A DNA stretch of 32,016 nt from Penium margaritaceum (Eukaryota > Streptophyta > Zygnematophyceae > Desmidiales > Peniaceae), in the NCBI GenBank assembly GCA_023375785.1, contig SZWC01007366.1, positions 84,975 through 116,990 of the forward strand, written 5' to 3'. Made by a program: the position numbers and the translations under genes. This document shows, piece by piece, positions 18,502 through 28,452 of the stretch. The notes beneath the pieces are model-generated. The model had not been told where the DNA came from, did no database searches, and was given only the letters and a program-made list of their open reading frames with translations. Position 1 is the stretch's first letter. Each line of letters begins with the position of its first letter.

Positions 18502-20306
18502 GGTGACGACAAGGGGGTTCTGCCGGACTGATTTCGGTAGAGTTTCCCCCACCCCAGTGGGTGTGGGAAATCAGAGGGTGCCTTGGCACGTGGAAAACTG
18601 CTGCAGGCCAACCCACGCCAAGTCAGAAATGACAAGCAACCGTAGGGAGGGAGTAGAAGAAAGCCAACAGCAAGCGCCAAGCAGGTGGGCAGCTCATGAG
18701 GCTGTGGGAGGAGGGGGTCTGCGAAGGAAGGAAAGGAGTGGAGAAACAGCAGCAGCAAAGGCGGCATCTAGGACAGAGACAGCAGTAGTAACTTGGACGA
18801 AGAGAGCAAGAGCGCTTGTGATGAATGCTGCACCGAATGTGGTGGAGATAGCTGTGGCGGAGATGAGAGCGGTGACGACGCTAATGGTAGCCGATGAAGA
18901 TGCTGATGCATATGTCACAGCGGCAGTAGTGGACGTGCGCATCGAAGACGCTGCCGTTGCTGTGGCTGATGCTGCAGCTGATGTGGCCACTACCTGCTGT
19001 GTTCATATGTCAGCAGCTGCTGCAGCAATGGGACCAATCACCACGCCTACCTCAGTATAGGTTTTGGCCACCCTACCAGCAGACGTTGCAGCAGGGGCAC
19101 GCGCAGCCCTGGCTGCAGCTGCAAAAGAAGTTGCGGTTGCAGTTGCGGCGTCAATGACGGTGGAGGCTACGCGAGAGAACGTGTCTGCAAGTGCACCAAA
19201 GTCCTCGACGAACGCCACCCACAACTGAGTGAGCGTGAATCCCTCAACGACGGCACCACGCGGTTGGGTATTCTCAAGAGAAGCGGGAGGGGAGACGCTT
19301 ACGGAGGGTTGAGGTGGTGGGGAGCCAACCGTGGTGTCACTGCTGCCACCGCGGCATGAGCGAGAGCGGCGGCGCGCAGGCCGTCCCGCGTAGTACGACC
19401 CGAGCGACAGCAAAGAAGGAGCCTCTCGGGACGCCAGTGTGGAGAGTGGCGCCGTAGATGCGACCCCGTTCTCTCGAGGGTGGTGATCCGCTGCTGGGGT
19501 GGCTGCTGCACTGGAGGACGGGATGCGGCGGCGGATGTGGCAATGGCCACCACCACTGAAGACAGATGCGGTGGAGATTGCCACTGAAGCTTTGGTGCGA
19601 TCTGTTGCTGCTAGACTGTGGGAATGCAGGTTGCGGGGCACAGCTAGAGGGCCTGGCAGATAGCAACAGTGCGGTAGAGTAACAGCCAGTGACAGCAAGT
19701 GACGAGAAGACAGCGGAGAAAGGAAGAGTGCAAGCAGGCGAATGCTTTTGCTGCCTGTCACGGGCTGGCAGCTGCTTTTGCGGCCTCTCGCAGGCCGGCA
19801 GTTGCTTCTCCGGCTTGTCCTAGAGCCGGCAATTGCTTCTGCTGCGTGTCATGGGCTGGCAGCTGCTTCTGCGGCGTGTCACAGGGCCGGCAGCTGCTTT
19901 TGCTGCGTCTCACGAGCCGGCAGTTGCTTCTGCTGCGTGTCACGGGCTGGCAGCAGCGTCTGCGGCGTATCCCAGGGCCGGCAGCTACTTCTGCTGCGTG
20001 CCACGAGCCGGCAGCAAGCTGTGTCTCAAGGCGCAAGTGAACGGAGGGGCTCGCTGAAGAAGCCAGCCGGAGGTGCGCAAGAATGCCGGTCGAGAATGGA
20101 CGGCTGGCTGCTCGCACCGATGATAAGGAGCCACGAGAGGCAAGGGGCGGAAGCAAGAGGGCGTTGGAGGCTGAAGACGCCATCCCGGGTGACCTCTTAG
20201 CTGCGCAAGCGAGATGCTGCGCGCTGTGGGTCCGCGTGCGACGTCACGAAAGACAGTCGTAACTTGGGCCCAGGATACAGATGTGTAGTCCTGCTTCGAC
20301 GAAGCT
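18502..20306 (-). other. 1.8-kb leader of element D with Ala-rich reading frames
   Basis: The interval between PBS and gag is unusually long for a copia element. On the minus strand it holds a 252-codon frame (19761-19003) with an Arg/Ser/Pro-rich front and a helical Ala-rich end (LWVAFVEDFGALADTFSRVA, then Ala/Thr/Arg-rich to IAAAAADI), followed in another frame by a 98-codon Ala/Ser/Thr-rich stretch (18990-18694). The upstream third is the minisatellite (19744-20016). I recognise no domain. Options are captured host sequence, a leader-encoded accessory frame, or composition-driven chance opening. Confidence 0.45.
19744..20016. repeat. minisatellite, nine 30/31-bp units in a 3 x 91-bp higher-order array
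   Basis: Nine tandem units of 30 or 31 bp, each with a core like CTTCTGCTGCGTGTCACG followed by a GGCCGGCAG or GGCTGGCAG end. The lengths group as 30-30-31, 30-31-30 and 30-31-30, making three 91-bp blocks. Units 1, 4 and 7 share a GGGCTGGCAG end, units 2, 5 and 8 share GCGGC and AGGCCGG-like signatures, and units 3, 6 and 9 share GAGCCGGCA. The array lies in the leader of D. Confidence 0.85.
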
Positions 20307-20318
20307 GCTCTGATACCA
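20307..20318 (-). other. primer-binding site of element D (initiator Met-tRNA)
   Basis: On the minus strand this reads TGGTATCAGAGC, identical to the PBS of A, with one base between it and the LTR end. It defines the inner edge of the 5' LTR of D. Confidence 0.9.
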
Positions 20319-20319
20319 G

Positions 20320-20684
20320 TAGGTAGGCCTACTGTGATAGACATACGCAGTAGGCTAGTGCAGGGAGAGCAACAGGCAAAGAGACGCCATGGATTGTTCA
20401 AAGAGAGCAGGAGTTGCAAGTGAGTAACAAGCAATCGAGCGTTCGGAGTTACATGCTTGGGGCACCGAGCGAGCGAGGAGCGAGCTCGACATCACTTGCT
20501 GCCCTTGAGTGTGGTTGACCGAGATTCGACCCAGCACCTAGATTAATTCTCCCCCCCACGTAAGAGGCCCATATCCGATCAGGAGGCCAATGAGAACTAG
20601 GTTTGGGAGAGGCCCTGGCTATCCACCAATGAACCATCGCATAAGTCACACAAGCACACATCATTCATCATCGACTTGGTAACA
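20320..20684 (-). repeat. 5' LTR of copia element D (about 365 bp)
   Basis: On the minus strand it starts TGTTACCAAG at 20684 and runs to CTACCTA at 20320; the end expected as CA reads TA, consistent with C-to-T. The flanking GTCTG (20685-20689) would be the target-site duplication, but the partner site is lost with the 3' LTR. The LTR contains a run of nine Cs on the plus strand near 20551-20559. Confidence 0.68.
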
Positions 20685-20718
20685 GTCTGTAGCGGGAGGA
20701 CCGGTTCGGCCCTCCCTC

Positions 20719-20765
20719 CTCGCTGAAGCGAGGGGTGGTTGCGCACCACCCCTCGCGTCAGCGAG
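20719..20765. repeat. 21-bp-stem hairpin with a 5-nt loop
   Basis: Arms 20719-20739 and 20745-20765 are complementary at 20 of 21 positions (the single mismatch is AA against GT context near 20727), around loop TGCGC. It lies about 30 bp inside the presumed LTR start of G. In RNA or single-stranded DNA this would be very stable. Confidence 0.85.
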
Positions 20766-21137
20766 GGCTGGCCAGCGGCCAGCAATTTGCTGGTCGTCAG
20801 CCAGCTCGCTGCCGGCCGGCTGGACGGCCGGCGGCCGGCCAAGCGACCGGCCGGCCACCGGCCGGCCAGCCGCCAGCCGCCAATCGCGGCCTCAGCCCGA
20901 TCGGCGGCTGAGGGGCCACGAGGGCCTCGAGGGCAAGGCCTCGTGGCCTCGTGCCCTCGCCCCCCCTCGCCCTCCTTGCAAATGAGCAAGAGAGGACGAG
21001 GGATAGGGGTGGCGAGGGTGAGGTCGAAATAAACTGGCGCGAAATCGCCAGCGTGCCTCGCACGCGAGGATTTTGTGCCAGGACGACAAAACATATATCG
21101 AAGTTCGTTTACGATGAACTTTGACATAAAACAAACA

Positions 21138-21557
21138 AAATAACTCGTGCGAACCCACGAGTTCGAGGTAAAAACCCCCGGTTTGGGTCCCAAAACCAGG
21201 GGTTTGGTTAAAAACGGAAATGGGCCTCCGGAGACTCGAAATATTCGAGTCTCCCTGCTGTGGGTCGTTGATGACGATTGCCCCTCAGTCTTGCGAAGGG
21301 GGTAAACCCCTGACGCNNNNNNNNNNNNNNNNNNNNNNNNNNNNNNNNNNNNNNNNNNNNNNNNNNNNNNNNNNNNNNAAATAACTCGTGCGAACACACG
21401 AGTTCGAGGTAAAAACCCCCGGTTTGGGTCCCAAAACCAGGGGTTTGGTTAAAAACGGAAATGGGCCTCCGGAGACTCGAAATATTCGAGTCTCCCTGCT
21501 GTGGGTCGTTGATGACGATTGCCCCTCAGTCTTGCGAAGGGGGTAAACCCCTGACGC
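21138..21557. repeat. 179-bp duplication flanking a 62-N gap
   Basis: Bases 21138-21316 and 21379-21557 match at 178 of 179 positions by eye (one C/A difference in GCGAACNCACGAG). The first copy ends exactly at the N run and the second starts exactly after it (N 21317-21378). Each copy contains a perfect 11-bp inverted repeat with a 3-nt centre (21230-21254 and 21471-21495). Confidence 0.88.
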
Positions 21558-22453
21558 GGGCTGAGAACGCCATTCGGCGAACTCGGGCGACGACTTCAGA
21601 GCAGGAGCTGGAGACTCAGCCCGTTACAGTGGTTCTCAGAGCCAGACGACCCTCGCGACCAAGGGTTCGACGAAAACGACGGCTACCACATAGATGAAAC
21701 GCCGCCGGCAGCTGCAAGCAGCAGCAAAAATGCCAGAACGGACTACGGCATATACACTTCACGGATTGAAGCGCCGTAACGTGCGTTAAAGAGCTTGAAA
21801 AAAGCTCTAATTCGTGGAGACTCTTCCTTCCAACCTCTCCTCACTTCCAAAGGGCTAGGAAGATTTTTGTGGGGCGGGGTGGGGAGTCCCCACCCTCAAA
21901 AACCACAAAATCCTCTCCATCTTCAAGGTTCTTTCAAAACCCCTTCATAAAAAATTGGGACAGCGCCCCTCCCCAAGCTAAGGGACTCTCACGACCTGAG
22001 AGCACCCTAAAAAGAAGGAGCGTGACACCTTGGGGACTTTTGGCGGCTCCCCCAACGTTGCCGGCTCAAGGAGGACGCCGCCAAGGGGCGCAAGACGCGC
22101 AAAGAAGACTCAAGAGGAGGCCAAGGAAGACAAGAAGACAGGAAGAAGACAAGAAGTTAGAAGAAGGATTGGAAATGTTGCTAGGAATTGTGTAATTCCT
22201 CTTCCATTCTTTGTCCTAGATTTGTGAGCGGTACTCACACTTCTTGTCAATTCCTTGTATTGTATTTTTCTGTTTTCCTAGGTACTAGTCCTTGCCAATC
22301 GCCGTGAGTTACGGCTTAGGAATACTAGTTCCAAAATCCACGCCCTTGTGTTGACGTGGCGGCCTAGGAAAGCAGAAATTAAGTTTATAATTGCCTCACC
22401 GATCGTGAGAGCGTGACTTTAGGAGGCGATTCCTCCTCAAAGTTGTGGGGTGA

Positions 22454-24562
22454 TCCTCACAACGGTCTTTACGTGCTAGTCGCACGAGCGATGAGTTGGC
22501 AAGTGCCGGACCGTCTAGGACCAACAAGGGCAAGGTGGTGACGGCCTCACCACGAGCTCTCGGCGGACTCCAAGTTTTGGGAGCCGCCGCCGCGAGCACG
22601 GTTGCCAACCCAAAGGCAACCGTACCGCCAAGGGCAACCCTACCGCCGAAGGCAACCGACGCCAACCTCGGCGTTACCGAGCAGTGTGCGGAGGCCAAAA
22701 AGGTGCTTGACGAGCACGTCGACGCGCACGTGGGCGACCCCCACGCGACGGATGATGCGATGGAGGAGGATCTCCCGGGAGGATACCCCGACGAAGAGCA
22801 CCACGTCGACGAAGGCGAAGGCGACGAGGATCGCGACGATCGCCATCGTCGTGCAACGAACTCGAGCCGATTTCTCGACAAGGGCAAGACGCCCGCCGCA
22901 TTGCCTGAAGCTGCCGACGGCAGCAAGACTGCCAAGAGCAGCAAGGGCATTGAAAGCAGCCACACGGGAAGTTCCCGCGAGAACGAGCCGGACGACGTCA
23001 CCGTGAAGGCAATTCGCGATGACCGTCGTAGGCTCGCGGAGTATGCTGCCGAGGCCGCAGGCCGACTCAAGATCACCATCGAAGGTGGAGATACGGCACC
23101 ACTCGGAGGAATAGGGGCGGACCCTCCTTCCTACGATGCGGCCGCAATGGGGCAAGGCAGCGCCCACTCGAGCGTCGTCGCCGACGACAGTCTCCTGCAA
23201 AAGGTGGGACTCCTTGTAGGCGTGTACGCGAACCGTACCCTCTTGCAGCGGGTAAGGGTGCACGGACAACGCGAGGCCCTAGAGGCTATCGCCGATGCTC
23301 TGACGACATCAGAGCTCAAGTTCGCGTTCGCAAACCTGCTAGCCCACGTCGAGCAGAGCATCACGGACCTTGACCGTGATCGCCAGCTGCAGCGCTTGGC
23401 CGCCCATGAGGCAAGCCGCCGATGCAACGACCTCGACAAGGCGTTGCAGAGCATGACCCAAGTGTGGATATAGCAGCAAGCGCAGTATACCGCGGCTACG
23501 GATGCCACTGCTGGTGGCAGCGACGACTTGCCTACCTCGACGACTTTAAGGTCGGTCATGAACACGTCCTTCCTCCAAAGTGTGGAGATCTTCCGAAAGG
23601 GCGTGAAGCTGACCGACTGGCTGAACCGCATGGAGCACGTCCTACGAGTCCACAAGGCTCCACTCGGCCAGTGGGGCGACCTTGCCACGACGCGGCTTGA
23701 AGACAAACTCTTCAAGTATGTGGTCAAGGAGTGGACTGCGCAGCAGCCGCACCTTGAGTGGAAGCCCATGCCGTGGGAGGCCTTCTGCGCGATCATGCGC
23801 AAGAAGTGCACCCAACGTGAGGAGGCACAGCGCGCCTTCCACAAGATCAAGGACTTCAAGAAGCTGGGCAGCTCGCTCAAATCCTACTTGAGCGAGTTTG
23901 CCGCACTCGTGGAAGAAGCCGAAACCTTCACCGAGGGCGATGGGATCAGACCTTCAAGTACCCGGAGTGCATGCTGCTGGAGTACTTGTGTGATGGTCTC
24001 GCCAGCGAGAAGCTGAAGGACAAGACCACCACAACAGCCACTGGCCAAGCTTGGACAAGCTGGAGGGCGCTCCGCGACTACATGAGCAAAGTGTATTCGG
24101 CGAACCCGAAGCACTACTCTGATGCACGGCCGAACGCACGTGCACAGTAAGGCCGCGACATGCGCATGGATGCTGTAGGGGCTGGTGGGTCAGCTGGACA
24201 GCGAGGCGGGGCCAGGGGCAAGCAACCTGCAAACCCTCCGGCCAAGAAGGCTGGTGGATACAAGGGCCCCAACAACAAGCGCAGCCGCAAGAATGACGAG
24301 CTGTAGGCGGCACGTGAGCGTCGCAACACATCCTTCCACGAAGGACTCTGCCACAACTGCATGCAGCCGGGCCACTTTAGGGCTCAGTGCCCTCAGGCTG
24401 CTGGGGGTGGACAAGAGGCCGCGGCGTTAGCTGCAGTAGTAGCACCTCGTGGAGATGGTGCAGCAGGAGGCCGCGGACAGGGCCGTGGACAGGGTCGCGG
24501 TCGCGGTAATGGGCCCGGCCGTGGTAACGGACAGGGCCGTGGGGCGGGTTTTCCCCACCCCT
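22454..24562 (+). pseudogene. gypsy G gag with zinc knuckle
   Basis: The frame is open from 22454; no ATG stands at its head (the nearest in-frame candidate is TTG 22496), so the true start may be mutated. Order: Ala/Lys-rich front, an acidic Asp/Glu/His stretch (about 22780-22850), a coiled-coil-like segment (about 23320-23460), the retrotransposon gag core with WLNRMEHVL, WEAFCAIMRKKC and AFHKIKDFKKLGSSLKSYL (about 23600-23920), a zinc knuckle CHNCMQPGHFRAQC (24349-24390) and a Gly/Arg-rich RNA-binding tail. Stops TAG 23471, TAA 24148 and TAG 24304 each fit a Gln codon changed by C-to-T; one frameshift lies near 23945. Gag ends at TGA 24560-24562. Confidence 0.83.
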
Positions 24563-24575
24563 GAGTGACGTCAGT

Positions 24576-25529
24576 GTGGACCACTCAGGGATAAAACTGG
24601 ATCACGAGTGTGAGTTCATGTTTTCAGACGAGGATGCTAAACAATTTGAGTTTTTGACGAGTTCAAATTTCTCTGTTGTTTTCTCCCCTCTCACTGAACC
24701 TCATTCTGCACTTGCTGATCGACATTGCCCACTAAATCTTGCATCACCAGACGACATGCATGACCGAACCTGCTTAGTGGTGACGACACTAACCACTGTG
24801 CAAGAGTTGTGTAACACAGTGATTGAAGCAAACGCCCTCAAAGCAATGAGTTCAATCACGTTTGCAGTACCTTTAGTCGACGATTTCAACCCAGTCGAAT
24901 TTAAAGACCGGAAGGTGCAAGCCGAATTCACACGTGCCCACAAGATGTGGACTCGAGTGGGTGAATCATGGGAGTTGCGACGCCCATCGTACAGATTCCG
25001 TCTTTATCACAAACTCGGCTTACCGTCGTCGAGTCTGTTCACTCGAAAGAGTGGAGGTAACATGACGATGCAGTTCAAAGGACACCTAGCTGGTGCTCCC
25101 GTGAACGTACTGGCTGACACTGGAGGGGACGACTCTTTTGTTAGCCTTGGCTTTACCCGACAGGTTGGCTTGAAGTACGAGCCATCGAATGGCGTAGTTG
25201 TTGTCGGTGACAACCGTACGGTACCCGTGATCGGTACTTGCAAAGCAAAAATTTGTATTCAAGGGTACACACAGAGTGTCACGTTGAAGTTACTCAACCT
25301 TCTTGACACGTTCTACGTGGTGCTAGGCGATCCCTGGCTTCGTGACAACAATGCTCTAATGTGCTTTGAATCAAAGCGTTTGATCCTCCGAAAAGGACAA
25401 CGTCGCTTTACGTTGATTCCGAGTACGGAATCATCACCGACCCGACTCAAAGTCCATGCCAGCTTGTCTGCAATGCAAGTCAAGAGACGTATATGACAAG
25501 GTTGTCGATACTTCTTGGCTCAGCTGTAG
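24576..25529 (+). pseudogene. gypsy G protease region
   Basis: The pol frame differs from that of gag by one base and opens about 14 bp after the gag stop. After about 170 residues of unassigned sequence comes the aspartic protease, with VNVLADTGGDDSFVSLGF (catalytic Asp codon at 25116-25118) and the later VVLGDPWLRDNNA block typical of gypsy protease. Internal stops TGA 25494-25496 and TAG 25527-25529 separate it from RT. Both fit C-to-T (CGA and CAG). The enzyme would mature Gag and Pol. Confidence 0.82.
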
Positions 25530-26402
25530 AAAGTGGAGGATGAAGTGACGGAAGACACGCCACAAGAGATCAGATCTCTTTGGGCGGAGTTCTCGGATGT
25601 GTTCCAAGACCCACCGGCTGGGCTTCCACCAGAAAGACACATGGGCCACACGATTCCGCTGCAACCGGAGGCGACCCCTCCGTTCAGACCCATGTATCGC
25701 CTTAGTCCAACAGAAAGGCGAGAGGCCGAACGCCAAATCAAAGAGTACCTTGCAAAAGGGTGGATCGAGCCCAGTAGCTCACCGTACGGTGCGCCGATCC
25801 TTTTTGTGAACAAGAAGGACGGTGGTTTACGCATGTGCGTGGATTACCGGGCGTTGAAAAAGCTGACGGTGAAAAATTGATTCCCCTTACCACGGATTGA
25901 GGACCTTTTTGACCAACTCCAAGGCGCAAAAGTATCTTCGTCCTTGGATTTGTCTCAAGGGTGCCATCAAATCCGCATCACAGAAGATGATGTGCCCAAA
26001 ACCGCGTTTCGAACGCACATGGGACACTATCAGTTTCGAGTGTTATGCTTCGGGCTTACAAATGCCCCGGCAACCTTCCAAGGAGAAATGAACCGAATGT
26101 TCGCCAAACAACTCAGACAGTTTGTCTTGGTTTTCCTATATGACATCCTGGTTTTCTCCAAATCAATGAAAGAGCACATAGATCATCTGCGTGAAGTTAT
26201 CGCAATCCTTCGGGAACAGAAGTTCTATACGAAAGTGAGCAAGTGCAAGTTTGCACAAGACGAGCTCGAATACCTTGGACACATCGTCGGCAAGGATGGC
26301 ATCCGTGTCGACCCACGAAAGGTCCAAGCCGTTGTGGACTGGCCACGCCCCGAAAATGTTGGGCAGATTCGGTCTTCCCTCGGCCTTGCAAACTACTTTT
26401 GA
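25530..26402 (+). pseudogene. gypsy G reverse transcriptase
   Basis: Full RT blocks are in one frame: [102 protein letters not shown], then the catalytic box as FLYDILVFSKS (Tyr at 26139-26141) where gypsy elements have F-x-D-D-I-L. The first Asp of the pair is therefore lost, a G-to-T type change not explained by deamination. LEYLGHIVGKDGI follows. Stops TGA 25878-25880 and TGA 26400-26402 fit CGA to TGA. Confidence 0.92.
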
Positions 26403-27225
26403 CGGTTTATGCAAGGGTATTCGACCCTGTTAGCACCGCTAACCAGGCTCACGCGAAAAGACGTGCGTTGGGAATGGACATCTGATTCCAAGAACGCTTT
26501 TCTCAAGGTCAAAGAGCTTCTCTCCACAGCGCCCGTCCTAGCTCTTCCGGATCCATCGCAACCGTGGGAGGTTCAATGTGATGCGTCGGTAGTAGGACTT
26601 GGAGCCGTCCTCATGCAGAACGGTCACCCAGTTGCCTATGAGAGCCGGAAGCTCATCCCCGCGGAAACGCGGTACACGACTGGGGATCAAGAGCTCCTTG
26701 CGGTAGTACACGCTTTCAAGGTGTGGCGTTGCTACCTCGAGGGTGCTGAAGGGGGTGTGACGGCCGTGACCGACCATAATCCATTGTTGTTTTTCCAAAC
26801 GCAACCGAACCTGTCAAGACGACAGGCGCGTTGGAGCGAATACCTGAGTCGATTCTCGTTCACGTGGGAATATCGGCCAGGACGCATCAACGTGGCCGAC
26901 CCACTAAGCCGACAGCCTATGGAAATTAAAGTAACCACCGAGGTCAGTGGGTGTTTTATGGCCATTGCAACAGCAACAGTACAACCACCAGATCCCCCTG
27001 CACCTCTGCGGCAACCACCACGAGAGATTATCCATTACAACGGTTTTGTAAACAGGATCCGGATGGGATACTGTGTGGATTCTTGGTTTCAAGACTCTCG
27101 AAATCTGGACAACTACGGCTTGGTGGAGGCCGCAGGAATCTTCTGGCACGGAGAACAAGTTGTTGTGCCAAACTCGGGAGACCTTCGAGCAAAGGTTATC
27201 TCCCAGTTCCACGACCCGCCGGTCC
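26403..27225 (+). pseudogene. gypsy G RNase H
   Basis: In frame with RT: FMQGYSTLLAPLTRLTRKD, then RNase H with VQCDASVVGLGAVLMQ (Asp), TTGDQELLAVVHAFKVWR (Glu) and TAVTDHNPLLF (Asp), then LSRRQARWSEYLSRFSFTWEYRPGRINVADPLSRQP, the standard end of the gypsy RNase H domain. A spacer of about 90 residues leads to integrase. The frame shifts near 27225 within the integrase zinc domain. Key acidic residues are intact. Confidence 0.9.
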
Positions 27226-28452
27226 GGGTCACGTGGAACCCCGAAAGACCGGACAGGCACTCTCGGACCACTATTGGTGGCCAGGGTGGAGTGTCGATAT
27301 CCGTAAGTATTACATGACATGCGACCCATGTCTTTGGAATAAGGCTAGTAACAAGAATCCTGCTGGACTCCTCCAGCAGCTTCCCATTCCTGGGACTCCA
27401 TGGGAGTGCGTCAGCATGGACTTCATTACTGGTCTTCCGGACACGGCCCGTGGCCACGATGCAATACTAGTGGTTGTGGATCTTTTGACGAAGATGACAC
27501 ATTTTATTCCTATAACTACTCACGTGAACGCAGTGGAGACCGCTCGTCTCTTCTTTGAGGGTGTCGTAAAGTACCACGGCTTGCCGTTGCGCATTATCTT
27601 CGATCGAGATCGCAAATTTGCTAGTAAGTTCTGGCAAAAGATGCACGAATAATTCTGTAGTGAATGGCAAATGTCGACAGCATTTCACCCTCAAACTGAC
27701 GGACAAACAGAGCGCATGAATCACACTCTAGAGCAGATGCTCCGCATGTACGTGGACCCTGCCATGCATGATTGGGACGAATTCCTAGCACCGGCAGAGT
27801 TTGCGGTGAACAACGCGGTGAACGAGTCCACACAGTTCACACCGTTCGTGCTGAACAGTGGTCGGCATCCAGTGGTACCCTCTTCATTGGTGAAGAGTGG
27901 GAGTACAGGAGGGCAGGTTCCTTCCGCTCAAGCCTTTGTCGAGCGCATCAACTCCTTGTTACAGGAGGCAAAGGGTCACCTTCAAGCAGCTCGGCAGCGA
28001 CAAAAGGCATATGCCGACAAAGGTCGCCGGGAGGTCTTGTTTGACATCGGCGACAAAGTGCTGCTTAGCACTAAAAACCTTCGGCTGAAGTCGCCGGGGA
28101 CAAGAAAACTTCTACCGAAGTGGATTGGGCCGTTTCCCATTGTGGCACGCATCGGGCCAGTGGCATACCGATTGCTACTTCCGCCGAGTATGAAGATACA
28201 TGACGTGTTTCATGTGAGCCTGCAAGCTCCATACACGACAGAAGGAACCGTTCAGCCACCACCATCAGTCTTGTTTGCCCACGGCCAATACGAGGTCCTT
28301 CGCCTACTCCAGCACCGAGAGCGTACTCTTCGGTCGCGCGTTGTCAGGGAATGCCTCGTTCATTGGGCCGGTTGTGGACCTGAACATAATTCATGGGAGT
28401 CCGAATCTCGGCAACCCACAGGGGTGGTCAACGAGTCGTGGAGCGAGCTTGC
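27190..28452 (+). pseudogene. gypsy G integrase and truncated chromodomain
   Basis: The HHCC zinc domain spans the frameshift: VISQFHD before it, GHVEPRKTGQALSDHYWWPG and CDPCLWNKA after it. The DDE core has SMDFITGL (Asp 27419-27421), IFDRDRKFASKFW (Asp 27602-27604) and QTDGQTERMNHTLEQ (Glu 27710-27712), broken by TAA 27650-27652 (CAA to TAA). The GPFPIVARIGPVAYRLLLP block and a chromodomain (CLVHWAGCGPEHNSWESE, about 28345-28400) follow. Chromodomains steer insertion to marked chromatin in chromoviruses (established). The frame then runs into the LTR of E at 28453, giving foreign C-terminal codons to 28522. Confidence 0.9.

Larger units (their letters stand above)
13158..20684 (-). mobile_element. 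Ty1/copia LTR retrotransposon D, missing its 3' LTR
   Basis: Read on the minus strand: 5' LTR (20684-20320), Met-tRNA PBS (20318-20307), a leader of about 1.8 kb with a minisatellite, gag (18501-17293), protease, integrase, Ser/Pro-rich linker, RT, RNase H (to about 13263) and a polypurine tract (13167-13158). Protein domains are collinear with A and E but clearly divergent, so D is a different copia family. Several stops and at least three frameshifts make it non-autonomous. Its right end abuts the presumed LTR of gypsy element G. Confidence 0.88.
20688..22453 (+). repeat. presumed 5' LTR and leader of gypsy G (edges uncertain)
   Basis: It starts with TGTAGCGGGAGGACC directly beside element D and runs to the first open gag codon. 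I could not fix the LTR end, because the 3' LTR is missing and no convincing tRNA-complementary PBS was found. It contains GC-rich hairpins (20719-20765 and the GGCCGGCC-rich 20810-20875), a 179-bp duplication around an N gap, a purine-rich GAAGA tract (about 22100-22180) and a T-rich stretch near 22250-22280. Confidence 0.5.
20688..28452 (+). mobile_element. Ty3/gypsy LTR retrotransposon G (chromodomain type), 3' end interrupted by E
   Basis: Plus strand: presumed 5' LTR and leader (20688-22453), gag (22454-24562), then pol with the order protease, RT, RNase H, integrase and chromodomain (24576-28452). Integrase after RT is diagnostic of Ty3/gypsy, and a C-terminal chromodomain marks the chromovirus branch. 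The pol end, 3' untranslated region and 3' LTR are missing because element E begins at 28453. Eight stops and two frameshifts inactivate it. Two older relatives of G lie at 9663-9905 and 11245-12085. Confidence 0.9.

Noticed and set aside
19744..20016. CRISPR-like array
   Set aside because: Units are head-to-tail with no spacers, and the setting is eukaryotic retrotransposon DNA.
19699..20200. Plus-strand repeat protein frames with Ala/Cys-rich 10-residue periods
   Set aside because: They arise from the 30/31-bp minisatellite, whose 31-bp units break any 10-codon period; antisense to element D.
22340..22470. A primer-binding site for gypsy G at TGGCGGCCTAGG or TGGGGTGATCC
   Set aside because: Neither follows a clear CA-ended LTR nor matches a tRNA 3' end that I can name; left uncalled.
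22396..23269. Minus-strand frames of 209-227 codons opposite the gag of G
   Set aside because: Antisense shadows caused by GC-rich codon use; the plus strand carries the coiled-coil, gag core and zinc knuckle.
1..28452. A variant genetic code in which TAG and TAA mean Gln, as in some ulvophyte algae and ciliates
   Set aside because: Many stops do fit Gln codons, but TGA also occurs at Arg positions (3828, 25494, 25878, 26400) and TAG at Trp positions (1359, 13719, 31432), and frameshifts and dead active sites are present. C-to-T decay explains all of these together.
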